Shown here piece after piece: positions 19,818 to 29,795 of a DNA stretch of 34,939 bases. How positions within the stretch are numbered: the first letter of the stretch is position 1; every line of letters begins with the position of its first letter. The notes beneath the pieces are model-generated. The model was not told where the DNA came from, did no database searches, and was given only the letters and a program-made list of their open reading frames with translations. The DNA comes from an uncultured Alphaproteobacteria bacterium (lineage in GTDB: Bacteria > Pseudomonadota > Alphaproteobacteria > Micropepsales > Micropepsaceae). The stretch spans positions 1 to 34,939 of the forward strand of contig CALMGU010000154.1 of assembly GCA_937865685.1 (NCBI GenBank), in the 5' to 3' direction. Both the position numbers and the translations under genes were made by a program.

Positions 19818-20777
19818 CTAAGACGATCTGTCGATCAAGGCTTGCCGGCTGGTGGGGCCAATATAAAGACGCCGCTTGTTGAAATCGATCGCCAGGGAAT
19901 TGTAGCGCAGCATGGCCGGACCGATGATCGCGGCGGCTTTCCTGTCCAGCCCGAAATAGCGGAACACCGAGGCATTGGCGATGATCACCGTCTGGGCCGG
20001 GAAGGTGCGGCCCGCCATGGTGATGGTGAGGCCTTTGACCGTCACCACAGGCTCCAGGGTGCCCAGCGCGTCGCGCAGATTTTGCGGGATGGGCAGGTTC
20101 TCGAAATCGACACGGCGGATGCCCAGCCGTTCGGCCGCATTCCAGTTCAGCATGGTGATGCCGGATCCCATGTCGAGCAGGGCGGTGACCGGCTGGTTGC
20201 CGAATTCCGCGCGCAGCCACCAAAGCGTGACGTCGATATCCTTGGCTTGGTAGGGGGTCAGCTCCGTGGACGGCCATTCGCGATAAGGATCGGTGTCGGG
20301 CGCAGAGGGATTCATCAGCTTCAGGCGAAGCGAGTCGTGATCCACCATCAGGAAATAATCCGACAGCGCGTCCATTCCCAATATACCGTCCGCGCCCGCC
20401 ACGCCTTCCGGCGGATGCACATCGTCCGGCAGGACGCCCAGGGTCAGCCCGGTGATGCGCCGGTCCGCCAGCCGCAATTCGCGGGGCTTCACCGGTATCG
20501 CGCTGCCAATCGCGTTCATGGCATAGACCTTCAGGCTGCCTGCCTCGGATTGGGGCAGGTTCAGCGTTTGGCGCAGATGCTCGAAGATCATGGTGCGGCT
20601 GGAGGCGGTATCCAGCAGGAAATTGAAGGGGCCCTGGCCGTCCACATACACATCGGTGCTGACACGGCCATCGCCGCCGATGCGGTAGGGCAAATCCGCG
20701 ATGGTATCGGCCCGGACGCCCGCCGCCATCAGGAGAAGGGCGAGGATCACAAACGCCGTCTTGCCGGATGCGCCCAT
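19818..20777 (-). CDS. Secreted aspartyl protease family protein, two-lobed
   Basis: A 319-residue protein with a cleavable signal peptide (MGASGKTAFVILALLLMAAG, cleavage near VRA-DT). Two aspartic protease active-site motifs are visible: LLDTASSRTMIF in the N-terminal half (about residue 55) and LLDMGSGITML in the C-terminal half (about residue 200). ILGMDALSDYF after the first looks like the hydrophobic-Gly motif that completes a lobe, and IIGPAMLRYN follows the second. This suggests a pseudo-dimeric pepsin-like fold in one chain. The second motif has Met in place of Thr/Ser after the aspartate, so activity is not certain. It is divergent from lpxC (55-bp spacer) and convergent with the amidase. 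Substrate unknown. Confidence 0.8.
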   Translation of the reverse strand: MGASGKTAFVILALLLMAAGVRADTIADLPYRIGGDGRVSTDVYVDGQGPFNFLLDTASSRTMIFEHLRQTLNLPQSEAGSLKVYAMNAIGSAIPVKPRELRLADRRITGLTLGVLPDDVHPPEGVAGADGILGMDALSDYFLMVDHDSLRLKLMNPSAPDTDPYREWPSTELTPYQAKDIDVTLWWLRAEFGNQPVTALLDMGSGITMLNWNAAERLGIRRVDFENLPIPQNLRDALGTLEPVVTVKGLTITMAGRTFPAQTVIIANASVFRYFGLDRKAAAIIGPAMLRYNSLAIDFNKRRLYIGPTSRQALIDRSS

Positions 20778-20817
20778 CTTTTGCCCTTGTCCGGTCGATG
20801 TTCCTGAACGGCCAGTT

Positions 20818-20826
20818 TGCTATAAG
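20818..20826 (+). promoter_or_regulatory. Putative extended -10 element for lpxC
   Basis: TGCTATAAG ends 6 bases before the lpxC ATG. The TGn extension would compensate for the absence of a good -35. A start point 7 bases downstream would be the A of the ATG, giving a leaderless transcript. The same nine bases occur upstream of bamD (21702-21710). No direct proof of activity. Confidence 0.4.
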
Positions 20827-20832
20827 GCGGTC

Positions 20833-21687
20833 ATGTCTTTTCGAAACACGCTTGCCCGCGAGCTTACCGTGTCCGGCACTGCTTTGCATGCCGGAACGCC
20901 CGTGACCATGACCTTAGGGCCGGGGAGGGCCGGCGAGGGCGTGATTTTCTGGCGCGCCGACAAGGGCGGTGCGGAGATTCCCGCCCGCTACGACCTCGTG
21001 GCCGAAACCAAGCTGGGCACGGTGATCGAAAAAAATGGCGTCAGCGTGGGCGTGATCGAGCATCTGATGGCGGCGGTGGCGGGGGCAGGGGTCGATGATC
21101 TTCTGGTCGCCTTGGATGGGCCGGAACCGCCGATCCTGGATGGGGACGCCCTGTCCTATCTGGCCCTGATCGACAAGGTTGGCGTGACGGCGACAAAGGT
21201 GCCGCGCCGCGCGGTCCGGCTTTTGCGGGCGGTTAAAGTATCGGAAAGGAACGCTTATGCCGCGCTCCATCCGGCAGATGAGGCCGCTTACGACTTCCTG
21301 CTGGAATATGACGCGCCCGCCATCGGGCGGCAGCAGTTCCGTTTCGCCTTCACGCCGGACAATTTCCGCAACCTGATCGCGCCCGCGCGCACCTTCGGCT
21401 TCGCCAAGGATCTGGAGGCGTTGAACGCCATGAATCTCGCCAAGGGCGCGTCCCTGGAAAACACGCTGGCACTGGATGGGACCGGGGTGATCAACAAGGA
21501 CCGCCAGCGTTTCGCGGACGAATTCGTGCGCCACAAGATCCTGGACGCCATCGGCGACATGGCGCTGGCGGGCGCGCCCCTGATCGCCCGGTTCGAGGGG
21601 GTCCGCTCCGGCCATGGCCTCAATAATCGGCTGCTCCGGGCGCTTTTCGCCGATCCGGGCAATTACGAAATGGTCATGCTTCCCTGA
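20833..21687 (+). CDS. lpxC: UDP-3-O-acyl-N-acetylglucosamine deacetylase LpxC
   Basis: LpxC is the zinc deacetylase that commits UDP-3-O-acyl-GlcNAc to lipid A synthesis in the cytoplasm. In 284 residues it shows the zinc ligands His77 (EHLMAA), His234 and Asp238 (HKILDAIGD), the catalytic His261 in GVRSGHGLNN, and DGPEPPILDGD and PARTFGFAKDLE. The length is a little short of the usual 300 or so, but no motif is missing. I chose the ATG at 20833 (MSFRNTLARELTVSG). The frame is open further upstream but runs through the promoter region and antisense to the protease gene. In Alphaproteobacteria lpxC usually follows ftsZ directly; here three genes intervene. Confidence 0.96.
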   Translation: MSFRNTLARELTVSGTALHAGTPVTMTLGPGRAGEGVIFWRADKGGAEIPARYDLVAETKLGTVIEKNGVSVGVIEHLMAAVAGAGVDDLLVALDGPEPPILDGDALSYLALIDKVGVTATKVPRRAVRLLRAVKVSERNAYAALHPADEAAYDFLLEYDAPAIGRQQFRFAFTPDNFRNLIAPARTFGFAKDLEALNAMNLAKGASLENTLALDGTGVINKDRQRFADEFVRHKILDAIGDMALAGAPLIARFEGVRSGHGLNNRLLRALFADPGNYEMVMLP

Positions 21688-21701
21688 CCGGCCTTAGGCT
21701 G

Positions 21702-21710
21702 TGCTATAAG
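21702..21710 (+). promoter_or_regulatory. Putative extended -10 element for bamD
   Basis: TGCTATAAG, identical to the element before lpxC, lies in the 102-bp lpxC-bamD spacer and leaves a 5' leader of about 70 bases. CTGACC (21684-21689) sits 15 bp upstream as a weak -35. The leader contains the 8-bp palindrome GTCCGGAC (21720-21727) and a small CGCC-TTCG-GGCG hairpin (21734-21745) without a U-tract. Function inferred only. Confidence 0.35.
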
Positions 21711-21789
21711 AAAATCCTGGTCCGGACTGGAGCCGCCTTCGGGCGTAAGCTATTGTCCAGACAGCGCAATTCTCGAGGTTTGCCGTCCG

Positions 21790-22662
21790 ATGCCGATTCC
21801 TGGCCTGATTTCCGCCCGCCCGCTCCGCGCCGCGCTTCTGGTGCTGGCCTTGGGAACCGCGGTGGGCGGCTGCAGCCTTCTGGGCTTGGACAAGGACGAT
21901 GCCAGCAACGACCTGAACAAGGACGCGGCCGAATATCGCGAGCGCCCGGTGGAAGCGATCTATGCCGATGCCTGGGCCCAGATCAACAAGCGCAACTGGG
22001 AAGAAGCGGCCAAGCAGTTCAATGAAGTGGACCGCCAGCACCCATATTCCGTGTGGGCGCGCCGGGCGCAGCTGATGAGCGCGTTCTGTTCCTACCAGGC
22101 CAACAAATATGGCGATGCGGTTGCCACCGCCGATCAGTATATCTCGCTGCATCCCGGCAGCCGCGAAGTCGCCTATGCCTTCTATCTGAAAGCGATTTCG
22201 CTGTACGAGCAGATCGTGGACGTCAACCGCGACCAGGCCAACACGCAAGGCGCGCTGGTGGCGTTGCAGGACGTGGTGCAGCGCTTCCCCGATACCGAAT
22301 ATGCCCGCGACGCCACCTTGAAGATCGACCTCACCCAGGACCATCTGGCGGGCAAGGAAATGGCGGTCGGCCGCTATTACCTCACCCGCGGCGACTATAT
22401 CGGCGGCATCAACCGCTTTAAGGCGGTGGTGCAGCAATATCAGACCACGCCCCAGATCGCCGAAGCGCTGGAGCGGTTGACCGAAGCCTATTACGCGCTG
22501 GGCCTGGACAGCGAAGCCCAGACCGCCGCCGCCGTGCTGGGCGCCAATTATCCCGGCAGCCAATGGTACACGGACGCCTACAACATCCTGAAAGGGCGCA
22601 ATCTCAAGCCCAAGGAAGACAAAGGCTCCTGGATCAGCCAAGCTTTCCACCGGATCCTCTGA
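21790..22662 (+). CDS. bamD: Outer membrane assembly lipoprotein BamD (ComL)
   Basis: BamD is the essential lipoprotein of the BAM complex that inserts beta-barrel proteins into the outer membrane. The 290-residue precursor has a lipoprotein signal with lipobox VGGC, lipidated Cys28. TPR-like helical repeats follow: YADAWAQINKRNWEEAAKQF, VDRQHPYSVWARRA and AYAFYLKAISLYEQI are family-typical, and the DVVQRFPDTEYARDA and GDYIGGINRFKAVVQQY stretches fit the later repeats. The start ATG at 21790 has no obvious Shine-Dalgarno. The position between lpxC and recN is the conserved alphaproteobacterial order. Confidence 0.95.
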   Translation: MPIPGLISARPLRAALLVLALGTAVGGCSLLGLDKDDASNDLNKDAAEYRERPVEAIYADAWAQINKRNWEEAAKQFNEVDRQHPYSVWARRAQLMSAFCSYQANKYGDAVATADQYISLHPGSREVAYAFYLKAISLYEQIVDVNRDQANTQGALVALQDVVQRFPDTEYARDATLKIDLTQDHLAGKEMAVGRYYLTRGDYIGGINRFKAVVQQYQTTPQIAEALERLTEAYYALGLDSEAQTAAAVLGANYPGSQWYTDAYNILKGRNLKPKEDKGSWISQAFHRIL

Positions 22663-22675
22663 GAGTCGCTTTCCG

Positions 22676-26526
<3,851 letters not shown>

Positions 26527-26531
26527 CGCTA

Positions 26532-26562
26532 CCCTCATGCTTCGACTGGTTCAGCATGAGGG
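26532..26562 (+). repeat. Hairpin repeat, copy A (divergent)
   Basis: Perfect 9-bp arms CCCTCATGC (26532-26540) and GCATGAGGG (26554-26562) enclose a 13-base loop beginning TTCGAC and ending TTCA. The loop matches the family core CTTCGACAAGCTCAG except for three internal bases. It lies just after ligA, next to copy B in the opposite orientation, in the convergent ligA-pepP gap. Together they could act as a two-way transcription stop. Confidence 0.7.
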
Positions 26563-26567
26563 GTACC

Positions 26568-26594
26568 CTCACCCTGAGCTTGTCGAAGGGTGAG
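26568..26594 (-). repeat. Hairpin repeat, copy B
   Basis: Arms CTCACCCT (26568-26575) and AGGGTGAG (26587-26594) are perfectly complementary. The loop GAGCTTGTCGA is the reverse complement of the family core TCGACAAGCTC. It is in inverted orientation to copy A, 5 bases away. The rest of the 91-bp ligA-pepP gap holds nothing else recognisable. Confidence 0.78.
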
Positions 26595-26617
26595 CGGCAA
26601 GCAGCATTATCTTACGA

Positions 26618-28444
26618 TCACACCGCCCGTGTCGCTTTTTCCAGCCAGGCGCGGGTTTCCTCATCCACCAGCGGCCGCAACGTCTCCAGCACCCGCGCAT
26701 GATAGGCGTTGAGCCAGATGCGCTCGGCATCGGTGAGAAGGCCCGGCTCCACCAGATTGAGATCGATGGGCGCCAAGGTGATGGTCTCGAACCCCATCAT
26801 GGGCCGCTCGCCGTCTGGCATCGGCTTGGGCTCGGTCACCACCACCAGATTTTCGATGCGGATGCCATATTCGCCGGTCTTGTAATAGCCCGGCTCGTTG
26901 GAACAGATCATGCCGGGCAGCAAAGGCTGGCTGACCGGCCGCTTGGAAATGTTCTGCGGCCCTTCATGCACCGAAAGGTACGAGCCCACGCCATGGCCGG
27001 TGCCATGGTCGTAATCCAATCCCGCTTCCCATAAGGGCCGCCGCGCGAAACTGTCGAGCTGCATGCCGGTGGTGCCTTCGGGAAAGCGCGCCGTCGCCAG
27101 CGCGATATGGCCTTTGAGAACGCGGGTGAAGCGGTCGCGCATCTCGGGTGTCGGCGCGCCCACGATCACGGTGCGGGTAACGTCGGTGGTGCCGTCGGGA
27201 TATTGCGCCCCGGAATCGATCAGGAACATCTGGTTGTTCAGGATCGGCGCGTTGGTCGAGCGGGTGACGCGGTAATGCACGATGGCGCCATTGCTGCCCG
27301 CCCCGGAAATGGAATCGAAAGACAGATCGGAGAGGTAATTGGTGGCGCGGCGGAATCCTTCCAGCGCCTCGGCGGCGGCGATCTCGGTCAGCTCGCCATT
27401 GGGCGCCTCGCGCGCGAACCAGCCGAGAAAGCGCGACAGCGCCGCGCCGTCGCGGATATGCGCCTTGCGGGTGCCTTCGATCTCCAGCGGATTCTTGCAG
27501 GCTTTGGGCAGTTGGCAGGGATCGGGGCCGTTTTTCACTTTCGCGCCCGCCTTGCCGAGGCGATCGGAGATGGCGGAGGCCGCGGTGGCGGGATCGACCA
27601 GCACGGTCTTGCCGCGCAACGCGTCCAGCGCCGCCGTGAAATCCGCCATGGGGGCGAGGCGCACGCTAGCGCCCAGATGCGCGATCAGCTCGGGCGAGCG
27701 TTTATTCTCATCCAGGAACAGGTCGGCGCTGCCATCGGCATGAAGAATAGCCAGCGCCAGCACAAAAGGCGTGTGGGGCAGGTCGCTGCCGCGGATATTG
27801 AACAGCCAGCAAACGGAATCGCAGAGCGTGACCACCGCCGCATCGACGTGATTCTTTCGCAAAGCCGCGGCTACTCGCGCGCGCTTGGCGGCGCTGTCCT
27901 CGCCCGCCAGATTCATGGCATGCGGCACGGCCTTGCCGGACGGCGCGGCGGGCCGGTCGATCCAGACCGCGTCGATGGGATTGCTCTCGCACGCGATCAA
28001 GCTGGCGCCGGCGCGTTCCGCCGCATGGCGCAATCCGGCCGCGCCATTGGCGGTGGTGAGCCAGGGATCGAAGCCCAGTTTGGCGCCTTGGGACAGATGA
28101 TCGGGAAGCCAGCCTTGCGGGCCTTCGGCCACCAGATCGCGCGGCTCGAACAATGAAATGTCGGTCTGGGCGCGCACCTGCAAGGTGTAGCGGCCGTCGA
28201 CGAAGATCGCCGCCTTGTGTGCCAGCACCACGGCGGCGCCCGCCGATCCGGTGAAGGAGGTAAGCCAGGCCAGACGCTCGGCATTGGCGGGCAGATATTC
28301 GTTCTGGTGCGCATCGGAATGGGGCACCACGAAGCCATCCAGTCCGCGCGCCGCCAGTTCGGCACGCAAGGCCATCAGCCGCGCCGCGACCGTCGAGGGA
28401 TCGGAGCGGTCTTCATAGGTCTGGAAGGAGGTGGGTTTATCCAT
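26618..28444 (-). CDS. pepP: Xaa-Pro aminopeptidase (aminopeptidase P, M24B), long three-domain form
   Basis: A cytosolic dinuclear-metal peptidase that removes an N-terminal residue before proline. At 608 residues it is the long form, with two creatinase-like N-terminal domains (about 1-165 and 175-315) and a C-terminal pita-bread catalytic domain (about 320-545), followed by a short extra C-terminal domain, as in eukaryotic XPNPEP1. The five metal ligands are visible: Asp410 (LIDSG), Asp421 (TTDVTR), His484 (GTGHGVG), Glu517 (NEPGYY) and Glu531 (RIEN). A GAGGG site precedes the ATG. It lies downstream of prmA on the same strand (64 bp) and is likely co-transcribed. The 64-bp gap shows no other feature. 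Confidence 0.94.
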   Translation of the reverse strand: MDKPTSFQTYEDRSDPSTVAARLMALRAELAARGLDGFVVPHSDAHQNEYLPANAERLAWLTSFTGSAGAAVVLAHKAAIFVDGRYTLQVRAQTDISLFEPRDLVAEGPQGWLPDHLSQGAKLGFDPWLTTANGAAGLRHAAERAGASLIACESNPIDAVWIDRPAAPSGKAVPHAMNLAGEDSAAKRARVAAALRKNHVDAAVVTLCDSVCWLFNIRGSDLPHTPFVLALAILHADGSADLFLDENKRSPELIAHLGASVRLAPMADFTAALDALRGKTVLVDPATAASAISDRLGKAGAKVKNGPDPCQLPKACKNPLEIEGTRKAHIRDGAALSRFLGWFAREAPNGELTEIAAAEALEGFRRATNYLSDLSFDSISGAGSNGAIVHYRVTRSTNAPILNNQMFLIDSGAQYPDGTTDVTRTVIVGAPTPEMRDRFTRVLKGHIALATARFPEGTTGMQLDSFARRPLWEAGLDYDHGTGHGVGSYLSVHEGPQNISKRPVSQPLLPGMICSNEPGYYKTGEYGIRIENLVVVTEPKPMPDGERPMMGFETITLAPIDLNLVEPGLLTDAERIWLNAYHARVLETLRPLVDEETRAWLEKATRAV

Positions 28445-28508
28445 AACAAGCCCTCAAGTAGCGGAGCGATAGGGCATAACCTTCTCGCAAGCTGGGAACA
28501 GAGCCAGC

Positions 28509-29381
28509 CTACCGCCCTGGTTTCTCCAAGACCAGCGCGCTCCAAGGGCCTTCCCGGCGGCGGCCAAGGAGCCGCAAACCCTGGTAAAAGCTGAGGATCA
28601 TGGCTTCCTGATTGTGCAGCAGGCCCGACAGAACCAGGGTTGCGCCGGGCGTCAGGGCATTCACGATCTGCGGCATCAACCGGGTCAGCGGCCCCGCCAG
28701 GATGTTGGCGATGATCAGATCGTAAGGCGCGGATGCGGCCAGCACGGGATTGATCAGCCCGTCCGCCACCACGCCGCGCACCAAGGGCCCGACGCCATTG
28801 CTCACGGCATTTTCATCCGTGACTTCGATGGCCACCGGGTCGATATCCGATGCCAGTACGGGGCGCTTCCACAGCTTGGCAGCGCCGATGGCGAGAAGGC
28901 CGGTGCCGCAGCCCAGATCCAGAACATTGGTGTAGGTGCGGCGGCGCGCCAGGTCGGAGAGCACACCGAGACACAGCGCTGTGGTTTCGTGATGACCGGT
29001 GCCGAAAGCCAGCCCTGCTTCGATCCGCATCGGGATCACGCCATGCGGCACCTGGCCCGCATCATGCGCGCCATAGACGAAGAAGCGTCCGGCCCGAACC
29101 GGAGGCAGGCCTTCCTGGGACAAGCGAATCCAATCCTGGTCGGGCAGGGGCTCAACCGTGATGCCGCGGCCCGCGATCTTCGACAATTGGGCGGCGTCGG
29201 GTTCTTCCGTGTACAGAGCTTCGACCACGGCATTGGCGCCGAACGGCTCCTCCGCGATCAGGACCGCCTGCGGCTCCGAGGCCAGTTCCAGAAGGGAGGC
29301 CATGTCAGGCGCTTCGGCCTTGGCGAGCGCGATGGAGGCTTTCCAGAGCGGTGGAGAGGAGGTCATACTATTCAAATCCAT
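28509..29381 (-). CDS. prmA: Ribosomal protein L11 methyltransferase PrmA
   Basis: PrmA methylates ribosomal protein L11 using S-adenosylmethionine. In 290 residues it has an N-terminal substrate-recognition domain, then the SAM-binding motif VLDLGCGTG (153-161), ASDIDPVAIEVT, and the PrmA-typical NILAGP motif (226-231). FGTGHHETT before motif I is also family-typical. Start choice is open: the ATG at 29381 overlaps a perfect -10 hexamer TATAAT (minus strand, 29385-29380). If that promoter is used, the in-frame ATG at 29366 (MTSSPPLWK, 285 residues) must be the start. The 5' edge abuts the terminal repeat of the GIY-YIG cassette. Confidence 0.93.
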   Translation of the reverse strand: MDLNSMTSSPPLWKASIALAKAEAPDMASLLELASEPQAVLIAEEPFGANAVVEALYTEEPDAAQLSKIAGRGITVEPLPDQDWIRLSQEGLPPVRAGRFFVYGAHDAGQVPHGVIPMRIEAGLAFGTGHHETTALCLGVLSDLARRRTYTNVLDLGCGTGLLAIGAAKLWKRPVLASDIDPVAIEVTDENAVSNGVGPLVRGVVADGLINPVLAASAPYDLIIANILAGPLTRLMPQIVNALTPGATLVLSGLLHNQEAMILSFYQGLRLLGRRREGPWSALVLEKPGR

Positions 29382-29385
29382 TATA
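29380..29385 (-). promoter_or_regulatory. Putative -10 hexamer for prmA
   Basis: A consensus TATAAT on the minus strand overlaps the first ATG of prmA and lies 2 bases inside the edge of the GIY-YIG cassette. Any -35 would have to fall inside the cassette's left repeat, and the bases there do not match TTGACA. It may be chance, or a promoter whose upstream half was replaced. Confidence 0.3.
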
Positions 29386-29386
29386 G

Positions 29387-29435
29387 TGTCATGGCCCGGG
29401 AGTTCGTAGCGTCAGCGTACGGACGGCCCATCCAG
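29387..29435 (-). repeat. Left REP-like palindrome of the GIY-YIG cassette
   Basis: Arms CATGGCCCG-side (from 29387) and CGGCCCATCCAG (to 29435) pair over 8 positions with one mismatch around a 25-base centre. Read on the minus strand it runs CTGGATGGGCCG to CGGGCCATGACA, the same order as the right module. This pattern (TGGAT, palindrome, ATGAC) is, from memory, that of a widespread alphaproteobacterial intergenic repeat. Confidence 0.65.
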
Positions 29436-29449
29436 GTGACGCTGCTCCC

Positions 29450-29737
29450 GTGCCGAACACCTATTATGTTTATATCCTGGCAAGCAAGCGCAATGGAACG
29501 CTTTACATCGGTGTGACCAATGACTTGGCACGGCGGCTGGGCGAGCATCGCGAAGGCGCAGTGCCGGGATTTACCAAGCGATATGGCGTAACGAAGTTGG
29601 TTTACCACGAAATCTTCGATGACATTCACGCCGCCATCCATCGCGAGACACAAATGAAGAAATACAAGCGTGAATGGAAGTTGAACCTCATTCAGCAGAA
29701 CAATGAAGAATGGGTGGATCTGACCGAGAGTCTGTGA
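29450..29737 (+). CDS. GIY-YIG nuclease domain protein (small, stand-alone, UPF0213-like)
   Basis: A 95-residue protein that is essentially one GIY-YIG domain. YVYIL at residues 6-10 stands for the GIY half and YIG at 19-21 for the YIG half. The expected catalytic positions follow: arginine in DLARRL (28/29), His33, and the metal-binding Glu66 in HRETQMKKYKREWK. There is no UvrC-type HhH or UVR domain, so it is not UvrC. Stand-alone members are usually annotated as endonucleases with unproven cellular role. The start is GTG at 29450; there is no in-frame ATG nearby. It is encoded against the direction of uvrD and prmA and sits between two inverted palindromes. Confidence 0.88.
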   Translation: MPNTYYVYILASKRNGTLYIGVTNDLARRLGEHREGAVPGFTKRYGVTKLVYHEIFDDIHAAIHRETQMKKYKREWKLNLIQQNNEEWVDLTESL

Positions 29738-29753
29738 GTTGCGTTTCGTTCAG

Positions 29754-29785
29754 CTGGATGGCCCGCACTCCGGCGGGCCATGACA
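29754..29785 (+). repeat. Right REP-like palindrome of the GIY-YIG cassette
   Basis: Perfect 9-bp arms ATGGCCCGC (29758-29766) and GCGGGCCAT (29773-29781) around a 6-base loop, flanked by CTGG and GACA. It lies between the convergent GIY-YIG and uvrD stops and could fold as a terminator hairpin for either, though no U-tract follows on the plus strand. Confidence 0.75.
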
Positions 29786-29795
29786 AGGTGATGCA

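Larger units (their letters stand above)
29387..29785. mobile_element. Candidate GIY-YIG cassette with terminal inverted repeats
   Basis: A 399-bp unit bounded by perfect 12-bp terminal inverted repeats, TGTCATGGCCCG (29387-29398) and CGGGCCATGACA (29774-29785). Each end continues into a palindromic module: the inner arm of the left module is CGGCCCATCCAG (29424-29435), that of the right module CTGGATGGCCCG (29754-29765), which match in inverted orientation at 11 of 12 positions. Between them lies one gene for a small GIY-YIG nuclease. The unit fills the uvrD-prmA gap except for 15 bp. No clear target-site duplication is visible. Mobility is an inference from this architecture. Confidence 0.5.

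Noticed and set aside
21734..21745. Intrinsic terminator between lpxC and bamD
   Set aside because: The CGCC-TTCG-GGCG hairpin has only four base pairs and no U-tract.
22663..22675. SOS (LexA) box before recN, and likewise before uvrD
   Set aside because: Both genes are often LexA-controlled, but I find no GTTC-N7-GTTC in either upstream region. Only single GAGTC sites are there, which may be chance.
29450..29737. UvrC excinuclease fragment
   Set aside because: The GIY-YIG domain is complete in 95 residues and the rest of UvrC is absent with no decayed remnant downstream; it is a stand-alone protein.
29380..29790. Target-site duplication around the GIY-YIG cassette
   Set aside because: The bases outside the terminal repeats (ending ATAG on the left, starting AGGTG on the right) share at most two bases, not a convincing duplication.
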